Part shown: piece by piece, positions 22,947 through 33,653 of the stretch
Layout of the letters: every line of letters starts with the position of its first letter
How positions within the stretch are numbered: position 1 is the first letter of the stretch
The notes under the pieces: model-generated
Databases searched by the model: none
What the model was told of the DNA's origin: nothing
The model's input: the letters and a program-made list of their open reading frames with translations, nothing else
Made by a program: the position numbers and the translations under genes
From: Engraulis encrasicolus
Taxonomy: Eukaryota > Chordata > Actinopteri > Clupeiformes > Engraulidae
DNA length: 64,000 bases
Reading direction: 5' to 3'
Assembly (NCBI RefSeq): GCF_034702125.1
Contig: NC_085859.1
Span: 195,349 to 259,348 of the forward strand

Positions 22947-23123
22947 TCTTCCATGTGAGTCGTTCTTTAGGTGCGTTTCTTGTAGAAAGATAATATCTGC
23001 TTGTAATGACTTAAGATGAGCAAGCACTTTACCTCTCTTAAATGGTTCATTAATACCATTCACATTCCAAGAGCAGAAATTTAAGTTGCCACAGATATTT
23101 CCAAGCTGTGACCCAGCATGCAT
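22947..23123 (-). pseudogene. L1 ORF2 start, endonuclease N-terminal part
   Basis: The minus frame starting near 23123 gives NFCSWNVNGINEPFKRGKV and then ADIIFLQETHLK. These are the first two motifs of the APE endonuclease, with the catalytic Asn and Glu. The reading frame runs into the MITE at about 22946. The ATG at 23123 is a plausible ORF2 start. Confidence 0.88.
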
Positions 23124-23626
23124 TATGTGGGCAGGATGAAGACATACCCTAGTCCCTTCCTCTTCCTAGTTTGGTAGTACATATGACCATAAACTAAATA
23201 GCACTCCTTCCCACCCTCCCCCTCCCCCCCTGCCCCCTCAGAAACACATAGACACATATAAAATAATAACACACCAAAAATAATATAGATATTGTCAGCC
23301 TAACAGTTAGTGCAAGGTAAGAACCTTTCAAAAAAGAGTCTACTCGCTTAGGTGAACAACTAACAGTAATTAACTCTTCATTCTAATAGCTCTGCAGTTA
23401 TATAATTCCTAACCAAACAACTAAATCAAATTAAATGTTGTGGATCATCTTAAGGATACAAAGAACAATAGGCATGTGCAATCTTTATGAATAGAAATTA
23501 TCTTCTGAAACTCAAACTTGTTTTCTCCCTCTCTCTTACTTTTCTTTTGTAAACAAAACAAAAAAGGGGAATGTCACTGAAGGTAAGAGAATAGCAAGGA
23601 TACAAATTCCAATATATGCATGTGTA
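23124..23626 (-). other. L1 inter-ORF region
   Basis: Non-coding. Bases about 23487-23597 are repeated at about 25139-25258, on the other side of the inserted element, with moderate divergence. Confidence 0.6.
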
Positions 23627-25137
23627 ATCTAAAAAAACAAGGCCGACAGGCGGACAACAGATGCGTCCCTTTATGCCAGTTCCAACTATGCCATTTTTCC
23701 CCCCAAACGCCCCCCTGGCCTCCTCCTAACCTGTCAACGCCCCCCTGAGGATGTACTTTTTGTTTATTGGTCATCATGGACACTCCAAATAATGTAGGCA
23801 GCAAAATGGCGAGACATGGCTGTTTAGGCTATAATAAGCTTATCATTCTTGGATTTGGAAAACAACCATATGATTTAACATTTCACATAGATGAAGTAGG
23901 CTACATTACAAATTACCAGACATGTATTAGTATCAACCTTTAGTAGGCTATCACGCCATTTCAGCATCATGTGCATGTGGGAAAGAATGTAAACATCGAC
24001 AAATAATAAATAAATAAAACCGTTTGGGTGAATCATGCGCTTATGGGTTCACCCTTTAGGTGAATTATGCGCTTATTTTTCAATACAGTACCAGCTTCAC
24101 CGCCAAGGCACAAAGCAGTGAGCTTCCGTGCCAGAGTTTACCAAATTCACACGACTGCAAAGCAATTACGAAAGACGCGTTCTCTCCTGTGCTCTCTCTG
24201 AGCGCAACGAAAAGCACCTGTGGGGTACGACCCCGCCAACGAATGAACCTCCCTATGTAGGCTACGAGTAACACACCGTATGTCAAATGGCCCAGCTGTC
24301 TACTTGTAGTTCGAGCACCATGTTCCAGTGCGCAGCGCACACTGAATACACACTGAAAAGGCAGAAGTAAACTGGGAATATTAAAAGGGAGGCTCGTAGG
24401 CTACACACAGACGTCTGAACCCGAGTTTGTGGACTGGAGAAAAGCGGAAGAAAATGTGAATGTTATGAAAAAAAAAAAAGCTAACCAAATGTTACAGGTT
24501 CACGTTTAGAGGAAGAGCTGCGCTGCGGGTCGCCTGTCAACTAATTACAGTTCCATGTCGTGGAGCGTTAGGCCTATGCAATGCAAATGCCCCTCTATCC
24601 AAGCACAAAGGAAAATGTGAATTTTATGAAAGGAGAAAAGCTAACCAAATGTTACACAGGTCCACGTTTAGAGGAAGAGCTGTAGCGTATGCGCTGCGGG
24701 TCGCCTGTCAACTAATTACGGTTCCATGTCGTGGAGCGTTATGCAATGCAAACGCCCCTCTATCCGAGCACAAACATCTGTGTCAAAAACTGCCTGCCGA
24801 CTTCTAAATCGTTCATTTCCGCGAGTTTCTGACGAACCAAAATAAATTGCCTCCCATTGTCCAAACGCGAAACAATGCCGAAAATTGAATGCCCCCCTTA
24901 GTTGTCTCACAATGCAATCAGCTTAGTCTTGCCTGTTTGGTAACATATCATATACGTTCTGGCTTGCACGCATTCGCTCCGGTCCAAAATGGCAACTCTG
25001 CCGCCTTGTGGCCACAGGAAGGAACAATTGAAGGAATGCGTTTCAGACAAGGAATGCGTTTCAGACAAGGAATGCGTTTCAGACGGACGGACGGACGGAC
25101 GGACAGACCCTCTTATAGAGATGCTGGGACGCATCTA
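23627..25137. mobile_element. Unclassified non-autonomous element, copy A
   Basis: It is bounded by AGATGCGTCCC (about 23660) and GGGACGCATCT (25124-25134), with homology to copy B also covering the outer segment GGCCGACAGGCGGAC. Copy B at 28278-29411 is the same sequence inverted. Next to the right end are three GGAATGCGTTTCAGACA-type repeats and a (GGAC)n run. A tandem duplication of about 165 bases (about 24440-24610 and 24600-24770) is special to copy A. No protein is recognisable. Confidence 0.75.
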
Positions 25138-25374
25138 AAAATAGAAATGACCTTCTGAAACTTAAACTTGTTTTCTCCCTCTCTCTTCCCTTTGTTTGTA
25201 AACAAAAATAAAATAAATAAAAAAAAACCAAGCAATTGTCACTGGAGGTAAGAGAGTAGTGGTGAGGTTACCCAATAACCTCTGTATTTAAGTGGGTTGT
25301 ATGGAATGTTTATAGCGATCATAGCAGTGCAAATGGTCTCACGCGTCTTCCGCCCCGTCGGCACTTTCTTCAGG

Positions 25375-26267
25375 CGTTCTTCAGGCTTTCAGCAAACAAC
25401 AGCACCTTCACCGCATCTGTAAATGTGGTCTCCTTGCCGTTGTGCGTAACTCTCAGCTTGGCTGGGTATAGCAGGCCGAACCTCACTCCCGGTTTGTCAT
25501 GCAGTAGGTTTCTGGCTGGGGTGAAAGCCGCATGACGTTTTGACAACAGCAGATTTGAATTGGCCCGTCGTGATATGTGAGGGTTTGAAACTGCTTTACT
25601 TTGTTCACAATTTCGTCGAAGGCATGACAGTAGTGCACCCTGACGATCAAGTGCCGTGGTGGTTCTTCATCATCTGGGCGCTCTCGCAGTGCCCTATGAG
25701 CTCGGTCGATCAGTGGTCTTTCATCCAGCTTTAAGACATCTGTCAACAACTGTGCAACAAAGTCTCTCGTTTTTTGCCCATTTTCCAATCCCTCTTTAAC
25801 ACCGGCAATTCTCAAGTTCTGTCGCTTCGACTGCCCCTCAAGGTCCAGGCACTTTTCTGACAATTTGTCAACTTGACTTTGCAGTGCCTTAACTTTAGCC
25901 TCGAGATCCGCAACAACATCGGAGTTAGCATTAGCCGACTCAACTAAACTTTTCAGAGTATCGTTTTGGCCGTAAAGAGGAGCATGTACAGCAATAAATG
26001 CATCACTGTCCGTCTTCACCGCAGCAATTTCACCTCTCAAGTCTGTACTCACGTCAGCAATCTTCTCTTCAAGCTTGGCACAAATGTCCAATTTAGCTTG
26101 TGCTAATTCCTCCTGCAGAGCGGCTATGGCGGCTAGCACGGCCTGTTGATCCGCACCTCCAGTGCTTGTGTCGGGGTCGCCTTTCCCACTCCGACTCGGT
26201 GCCTCAGCTGGGCCTCCATCCTCAGTCGATTCGGTCCTGGTAGCCGGTTTTGATTTGCCCTTACGTC
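25375..26267 (-). pseudogene. L1 ORF1 (RNA-binding coiled-coil protein)
   Basis: The open minus frame 26139-25483 (218 codons) continues upstream without a stop to about 26264. It has a Gly/Ser/Lys-rich head, a coiled coil (LEEKIADVSTDLRGEI to VDKLSEKCLDLE), an RRM-like start QNLRIAGVKEG and a C-terminal segment DRAHRAL..RHLIVRVHY. This is the order of L1 ORF1p. A frameshift near 25550 separates it from a correct ending (FTPARNLLHDKPGVRFGLL, then KETTFTDAV) to about 25375. The protein would coat L1 RNA. Confidence 0.85.
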
Positions 26268-26344
26268 ACTTTCAATGTCACAAATCCACAGACAGCTAAA
26301 TAAACAATTTAGCTATTATATGTTTGGTTTTAAATGAAATTTTA

Positions 26345-26990
26345 AGTTAAATTCTGCAGGAGCTACAGCCAGCGCGTCTTAACTCCTCATCGCTCAGCAG
26401 CGCCCCCCCCCGACACACTGCCGTTCCAGTCTGAGAAGGAGGCAACACTCTCCAAGCAAGACCAGCTAGCTGTCAACACACTGGACCAGCGAACAGTCCG
26501 TGTCACAGTAGACGGCATAGCCCAGCACGCTACACCTCTACTCCGCAAGCCAGCAGCTCCCAAACTACATGTCCCACCATTGGCGGTGATGCCACGCTGC
26601 TACATGCCTGTCAACATGAGCGCTTACCCTTCCAATATCGACACACGTGTCCTCTACAACGTCTCAGAGAATGCATACGGCTCCGTCGCCTACCCTTGTA
26701 TGGAAGACGCAGAAGGACACCCACATGTGTCATTCGTCATGGCACGTTCCCGGGTCGCACCACGGAAACAGCTCTCCATGCCCCGTTTGGGGCTCAGCGC
26801 AGCGTTGACTGGAGCCACCTCATACCACTGTCACCAGAGTACGTCCATCCGATCGTCCTTGCACCAGACAACCCCATCACGCAGCTGCTGGTGGAGGACT
26901 GCGATGCCTTTCTACTAGACACAGGTCAGGAGTTCTGGCTGATCCCGACCCGATTACCCCTAATCTCCTCTAGTGGGGTCGTATTAGGCT
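26345..26990 (+). pseudogene. BEL/Pao LTR-retrotransposon pol relic with internal deletions
   Basis: Plus-strand fragments in order: a pre-RT piece (RTVRVTVDGIAQHATPLL), then ENAYGSVAY followed by HPHVSFVMARSRVAPRKQLS (the Pao-type RNase H/peptidase-A17 region), then after a frame change HPIVLAPDNPITQLLVEDCD, the start of the integrase zinc-binding part. The reverse transcriptase core and the catalytic integrase are missing. No LTR is seen. The piece ends just before the TTAA of the piggyBac element. Confidence 0.8.
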
Positions 26991-28277
26991 CAGTCATTTC
27001 AAATTGGTGTTTAACCCTTTGACGAGTACGTTCTTTTCAACAATGCTGTGCCCCCTGGAGTGAAGTATTATCTGTGTCCCCTCTAGAATTCCACACTAAC
27101 GTTCTATAGTGCTGAGATTCTTATTATAGAAATGCGCTGTATTTAGTGGCTTCGAAAACAGAAAATGTTACCACAATAAATTCAGATTAGTCCTATGTCT
27201 ATGTCGATCCGTAGGCTATACATTACGAGACCATCAATAGTGGATCTGCCACTCGCGTACGTACCACCAGTAGCAGTAGGCTATTTAATGTTCTGTACTT
27301 TTTTTTTTTAACAGTTCCTTGCATTTCCTCCCATAAAACAACGTGTGTTTGTGTAAGCTATGCCTTCATGCATCCTGAAACGTATTTCAAACGTTTATTG
27401 TGAAGGACGCAACATGCTACGCGGAACTTCCTGTTGTCTAAACAGTAAACAGCTGAAGGGCCAGCTGAAGGTTTTCATCACTGCACCTCGTTTACACAGA
27501 CGTCTGTTTTCCAGCAGGTAATCAAACATTTTGCTGACAGGTTATTGTAAAATAAAAGATTGTGATGTTTACTGTTAGAATGATATGTTGATGTTTGCAT
27601 TCGCTGAAGATTTTATCCGAAATTATCTTCATTATGCAAACCGAGGGTTCTAAACCACGAATATAGCATCGCTGTACGTCCCACATCAAACGGATTAGCT
27701 TGGCGGAGAAACGCCAAACACGCGACCACAAGTCACACCTCAATCCATTTTTTAACTGATAGAAACGTAATTTATTTCGTGAAGAAACGCTGAGCAAACG
27801 AGCACAAATGGCATCGCAACTCATATTGCAACACCTGCAATCTTCAGAAAGTAGCCTAGCCTATGTAGGCCCTATGGCTGATAATGTTGTTCCGTGAAAT
27901 AGGCCTCATTTTCCAGGATGTCCACTACTCTGTACAAACCATTTGTTAAATTTTTTTTAATATATTTTTTTAAAATATAAAATCAAAACGGTTGATAATA
28001 AAGCTTTTATAGCCTCCACTGCATTGTATGCTACCATTGATGCCATCATAACACTAGTAAGGCGTCAAAGCACAACATTTGCCATGGCCTACTATTGAGA
28101 TATTAGGCCTACTACCAGCTATACGCCTAGTGGATAAACACACAAACACACATTTAGTTTCAGTTCTTGAAAACAGTTTTAGTGAAAGAATGTTGTGGCA
28201 TATCAGAACATTTCAACATTTTTTCCACGACAGTGTTTTTCAAATTAGGACTAGTCTTTATTTTACAACAGTATTTT

Positions 28278-29411
28278 TAGATGCGTCCAGCATCTCTATA
28301 ACAGGGTCTGTCTGTCCGTCCGTCTGCCCGTCTGAAACGCTTTCATTAAATTGTTGTCCGTCTGAAACGCTTTCTTTAAATTGTTCCTTCCTGTGGACAC
28401 AAGGCGGCAGACTTGCCATTTTGGACCGGAGCGAATGCATGCAAGCATAGCCTTTCTATACTAAACCGGATGCTAACGTTGGCGAAAAGTAGCCTAGCCA
28501 CAGGTTAACTGACAAACGTGAGGCCAACAACTCAGCCGATCGTGATGTACGCCACAAATAGACCAATCGACCTCATATTTAGACACTACAGTGTTGATTT
28601 CTGCCTTCGATTTTCATCAGTTAAGAAATCTAGCGTCGGATTAACACATTATTAAGGTAGTAAAGCGAGTTGCCGCCATGTTTGTTTTCCAGAATCACCC
28701 GGGTAGAGAGCTCACGTGCAGCATTCTGGGTAATTGAGTTTCACGTTATTAATGCACAAAATGCGTGTTTTTTTTTAAAAATGCAGTGAGTTTAAAAAAT
28801 CAAACCAACTGCCATTTGGAAGGGCAATGGTGCTTTTCGTTGCGCTCAGAGAGAGTACAGGAGAGAACGCGTCTTTCGTAATTGCTTTGCAGTCGTGTGC
28901 ATTTGATAAACTCTGGCACGGAAGTTCACTGCTTTGTGCCTTGACGGTGAAGCTGGTATTGAAGGGTCAACCCATAAGCGCATGATTCACCCAAACGGTT
29001 TTATTTATTTATTATTTGTCGATGTTTAGATTCTTTCCCACATGCACATAATGCTGAAATGGCGTGATACTAAAGGTTGTTAGGCCTAATAAATGTCTGG
29101 TAATTTGTAATGTAGCCTACTTCATCTAGGCTATGTGAAATTTCAAATCATAGCCTATGGTTCTTTTCCAAATCCAAGAATGATGATAAGCTTACTATAC
29201 CCTAAACTGCAAAAAATAAAGCCATGTCTCGCCATTTTGCTGCCTTGCTGCCTGCCACAATATTTGGAGTGTCCATGATGACCAATAAACAAAAAGTACA
29301 TCCTCGGGGGGCGTTGACAGGCTAGGAGGAGGCCAGGGGGGAAAAATGGCATAGTTGGAACTGGCATAGAGGGACGCATCTGTTGTCCGCCTGTCGGCCT
29401 TGTTTTCTAGG
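28278..29411. mobile_element. Unclassified non-autonomous element, copy B (inverted relative to A)
   Basis: It starts AGATGCGTCCAGCATCTC and closes with GGGACGCATCTGTTGTCCGCC, the mirror of copy A. It carries (GTCC)n plus two CGTCTGAAACGCTTT repeats, then GGACCGGAGCGAATGC, all shared with A. It lacks the internal 0.5 kb of copy A (about 24380-24900). It lies in the 3' part of the piggyBac element, after the transposase stop. Confidence 0.75.
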
Positions 29412-29523
29412 TTGTAGGCTATTTTCTATAAATAATGATTGTTTGTTTTTGTATGAACAACATTTAAAATGCTAATATTTAACTTTCATAGCTGTTGTCT
29501 TTTATTTCATAACACTTCTTTTA

Positions 29524-31731
29524 ATACAATTTTAGGGTGTGATACTCCTCAAAACAAGGGAAGGCACACAATGCGGCGTCACAAGGTGCACAGAAGACTC
29601 GTGTCATCTTCCTCTGCCTGAGCCGCCTTGTGGTGTGAAGACAAACTTTGCACTGCCTCCTGGTGCTATCACCCTGGGCAGTGGTCTTCGGCACTTCGCG
29701 GGGAAAGTGCCGCCCAGTCAGTCTAACGCCCAATTTACAAGGGCGCTTCCAAAGCGGTAGAAGCGTGGCGTTCCATTATTTTCCGTTGGGACGCGGCAGC
29801 GAGGCGAGAGGTGGTGACGTAGGGAAGCGAGGGTGGCGGGCGGTGGGCGAGCGAGGCGAGAAAGTTGAGCTTGGCTGAAAAATGTAGCGGCACCGCGAAG
29901 CATTAACCAATGGGAGAGCTTTCAACGCCATGACGTCACGTGCGTCACCAGCACTACTGGGATATTAAAAATGGACGCTGATTTGATTTCGGTGGTGTCA
30001 AATCTGCCGATCGTTTTTCACAGATGGTTTTAAAATAAGTAACACTTTGGTTAAGGTGACCAATATATTTGCTCCTGTTTCATCATTTTTATTTGTACAT
30101 ACAGTGTTTGTGATTGAAGAGAGACGGTTGTTTGACCACAGCATTTGCTAAGCTAAGCTAATTTGACCGGTAAACGATGCTACGTCACCACGCGAGGCGA
30201 GCGAGCAGGTTGAAAGCGGGTGGAATTCGCTTACATGTATCACAGCCGTAAGACAGGCGGCCAGCAGTTGGAGCATTCCGGGGGCAGTGGTACTTCTCCA
30301 GAAGCTGCCTCATCAGCTCACGCCTGAACACTTGGGAGGGAGAGACCCTTCCTGTCAGCTGCTGGTGAACGATTTGTGCATTGTGGATGGCACAGTCCAC
30401 CAGATGAAAAAAACACCTTTTTGTACCACTTCAGAGTCTTCCGTGTACAGTCAACAAAACTGTTTTTCATGTCAAACCTGTCAACTGCACCCATGCTGCC
30501 GTTGTACTCCACCACTCAAGAGGGCTTTATTTTCGGAGCTCCAGTGTAGTCCACCCTGCCTGTGTCCACCACGGTTGCCTTACTCATCGTGGACAGAAGG
30601 TGGACATCTCTCTTGTCGTGCCACTTCAGGGCCAGAAGCTGTCCTGCCTTTCTGTAGTCCACCTCCCCCTTCTTCATTTTATTTTTGAAGACAGGCAGCC
30701 CCATCCTCCCTTTCCTCACAGTGCCACAGGCCCCTGTTTTATGTTTAAAAAGATGGAGGAAAAGCACCGGACTGGTATACCAATTGTCCACGTAGAGGGC
30801 ATGGCCCCTCCCCAGAAATGGCCTGAGTAGGGTCGTCACCACTGACCCAGTCACCCCAAGGCCAGGAACGAGTTGGATGTCTAAGGAGGAGCCCGTGTAC
30901 ACAATCATGTCCAGAAGGTATCCAGTACGTACATCACAAAGCAGAAAAAATGTAATGCCAAATCGGGAACGTTTGGAGGGAATAAATTGCCGAAAAGAAA
31001 GCCGCCCTTTCCACAACATCAGGGACTCGTCAATACACAGCTTTCTGTAGGGGGTAAAAACTTTCTTGAAACTGTTGGTCAAACTTGAAATGACAGGTCG
31101 AAGTTTCCCTAAGGGGTCACGTGGGATTATGCTGTTGGTGTCTGTAATGTGGAGGGAGTATTATTAACAAAAATCTGTCCTGGGAAAACAGGGTGTGGAG
31201 AAAGGGAGTGAAAAACATAGGGTCCCGTGACCAGTACTCCTTCACAGTGTTTTTACGGACAAGGGCCATCAAGAGGACTGTCACCAAGAAGGTGAACATT
31301 TCAGGAATGGTCGTGTTGACCCACTTCTGCATCTTCCCTCTCCCACCTCCCTGTTACTTGAGGTGGTGGGCATATTTGTTTGTCTCCTCAGCAATGTTGC
31401 CCACAAAATCTTCTGACATAAATAACTTGAAACACTCTGACTCTGACATCACTGGTAAGGAAGTAACGCCAGAGCCAGAGTCATCAAACGGGTGGATGAA
31501 GGGATGGTGTGTCTCATCCGCTGCTTCCCATACCAGGTCTTGTGGTGCCATTATGTCCTCCTCCTCCTCAGGGGTATGAATGACCTCATCCACCACCAAA
31601 TCAGGGGTAAATTCATCCTCTGAGTCTGACGCTTCACTCACTTCATCGTCCGACTGAAGTGGCACCAGGGGTATGTCATCAGAAAAAATAATGTCGACCA
31701 CCTCACTACTTGTCAACCTTCTTTTGGCCAT
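29524..31731 (-). pseudogene. piggyBac transposase (PGBD-like), disrupted
   Basis: The start ATG at 31731 opens an acidic N-terminal region with TTSEV-like and Asp/Glu-rich stretches. It continues, after an in-frame TAA near 31352, through the DDE_Tnp_1_7 domain: CIDESLMLWKGRLSFRQF (first Asp), YVDNWYTS (second Asp) and MGAVDRFD (third Asp). The end is a Cys-rich zinc finger (CKVCLHTTR, CAPCDAALC, PCFEEYH) that stops at about 29524. Frameshifts lie near 31150, 30515 and 30415, and an insertion of about 450 bases separates the finger from the rest. The family cuts and pastes DNA at TTAA. Confidence 0.88.
29737..30187. mobile_element. Small insertion in the transposase gene
   Basis: The transposase reading stops at a Leu-Leu pair near 30188 and resumes at VRLTGRHF near 29733. 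The intervening sequence has an inverted pair built on GGTGGTGACGTAG (about 29810) and CTACGTCACCACG (about 30180), near GCGAGGCGAGCG-type ends. The nature of the element is unknown. Confidence 0.6.
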
Positions 31732-31909
31732 TTTCTTTTACCACAAGTGTATCAAGTGTACCAAGTGAGTACCATGTAAGACTCTAGCTAATTTTTTTCC
31801 CCGGGGGATTTGACTATTCTTTCATCAGTGTTCTAACAAACCTGAGGTATTGTGTGGCTAGCTGGCTAGGCTACTGAAAATGTCAATAAACACTCAGCAA
31901 ACATTCAAT

Positions 31910-32760
31910 GACAACTAGTTTATTTGTGCGTCAATTCGCCACATGGCATATGCAAACAAGAGTATGTGTATTCCGGTTTCATAATATCCAAAGAGTTGTA
32001 AAATATGTGTATGAAGAAGACCAAAAAAACCCAACATGATAACACAAGAGTCTGTTTCTTTCTGTCCGAGTTGGCAAAGGGCGCCGCCATCTTTGGTTTG
32101 GGGACAATGTAAACAAAAGCTGTCGTAACCACCTTTCGTCTATATACGCCTTTTGCATAAGTGAAAAGCAGATGATTACTCATACTGTATACGTAATGTT
32201 TTGGACACAATTCTCTTTTCACCACCACAAAAACACTTAGTCTTCAGAAGAGCAGCACTCTAGACAACCCTGAGGTAAATATGTGGCTAACGATGTGGAT
32301 GGCTAATGACAATGATAAGAAATGCACTCCAGTAATGGACTTTATTTGCGCCTTCCTTCTCCACATTGGCAAGTGCAAGCATTCTGGTTTCAAAATCCGT
32401 GAGGAAATGTAAAATGTGTGCACGGGAACCATAATATAAACAGCACAAAGACACAGACGTCTGGTACTTTCTGCCCAAGTTGGCAAAGGGCGCCACCATC
32501 TTTGTTTTGGGAGACGTAGTCCTTCCTTAGTAGCTAACGATGATGATAAATCTGCATGAAAAATGCTTTTATTTACGTCTTCATTCTCCACACGGTATGT
32601 TTCAAACAGTGCAAGTATTCCGGTTTCATAATCTATGTGAAGTTTTAAAATTTGTGCATAGAAAACCCCTAAAGCATGACAATATATTTAGTCACTGTAT
32701 CATCGAAGTCGAAATGGGCGCAGCCATTTTGTTTTTGGGCAAAATGTAAACAATTGAGTA
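31910..32760. repeat. Threefold internal repeat in the piggyBac element
   Basis: Three related segments (about 31960-32120, 32370-32520 and 32600-32755) share CGGTTTCATAAT, a GTAAAATnTGTG stretch, TTGGCAAAGGGCGCC-like sequence and CCATnTTTGnTTTGGG. They are diverged copies of a segment of about 180-200 bases. Function unknown. Confidence 0.7.
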
Positions 32761-33012
32761 ACGAGAGCACAGCCACCCAGGCGGTCGCAGAAGAGACTTA
32801 TTTGTGAGCGTGTTTTGTGCACTGTTTGAAATTAATGTCCAGATTTGGTTACTGAGTAAATAAAACTTGATGAATCAGCTGCAGGAGTCTCTGTTGCGTC
32901 ACAGTGAGAACTCGCGCTGAGTGAAAATTCTAATCACAAATATGTGATCGTACTCCCAGGGGACCAGCCGCGGCTCATCACAAATATGTGATGGTACTCG
33001 TCAAAGGGTTAA

Positions 33013-33584
33013 GTTTGGTTTTCACTTCCAAGTTGAAGTTTAGGGTCTATAGAACAATTTGAGTTCGAGTGTCAAACACACAGATAACAAAATGGCCTGC
33101 GGGGGGCGCTCTAAAATGTATAAACTGCTATAACTTTTGATTAGTTAATCCAAATTTAACATATGAGGTATGTATGGATTCAGCATGAAGAGGAGAAATC
33201 GGTGAGCTAAGTATTTGGTCACCCGATTAAAGACACACTATTATATGGAATAAACACACTTATAGCCAATGGACAGCTAAATCGGGGCTTTTGTTAAGAT
33301 AAAGGGTGGAAATGCCCTCAAAGGTGCAGTGAAACATAATTTATTGTTACAAGTTATTGTACATAAAGCCTGGGTTATCACTTCATTTGATTTGTTCAGA
33401 GTATCCCTGAAGCACACAGATACTTAGGATACCTATACACAAATATAGCTGCATAAAGCCTATGTGACATGTAGCACCCAACTTGCAACTTTGAGTTGAT
33501 GAATTTAGGATCATGAGCTTTTTTTCAATCAAGCCATCATTTTATTCACAACTTAAAAACTTTATATCTGGAAGAAAGTAAATC
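33013..33584. other. Non-coding DNA
   Basis: No gene or clear element boundary seen. Confidence 0.4.

Positions 33585-33650
<66 letters not shown>
33585..33650. repeat. (AAT)n microsatellite
   Basis: A perfect AAT repeat of 66 bases directly abutting the 1346-bp repeat array. Confidence 0.97.

Positions 33651-33653
<3 letters not shown>

Larger units (their letters stand above)
27012..33012 (-). mobile_element. piggyBac transposon, 6 kb, with broken transposase
   Basis: TTAA flanks at 27012-27015 and 33009-33012 enclose ends CCCTTTGACGAGTACG and TACTCGTCAAAGGG. The transposase gene lies on the minus strand (31731-29524). The interior also holds copy B of an unclassified element (28278-29411), an insertion within the transposase (about 29737-30187) and a threefold repeat at 31910-32760. 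Subterminal repeats TCACAAATATGTGAT..GTACTC are doubled near 32933-33000. It has its own ends but no working enzyme. Confidence 0.88.

Noticed and set aside
24889..25158. Frames with RPSVRPSETHS-type repeats, and the similar frame at 28079-28450
   Set aside because: They arise from the (GGAC)n and CGTTTCAGAC repeats of the unclassified element, not from a protein.
29521..29878. Plus-strand frames overlapping 29539-29878
   Set aside because: Antisense to the piggyBac zinc finger and the small insertion.
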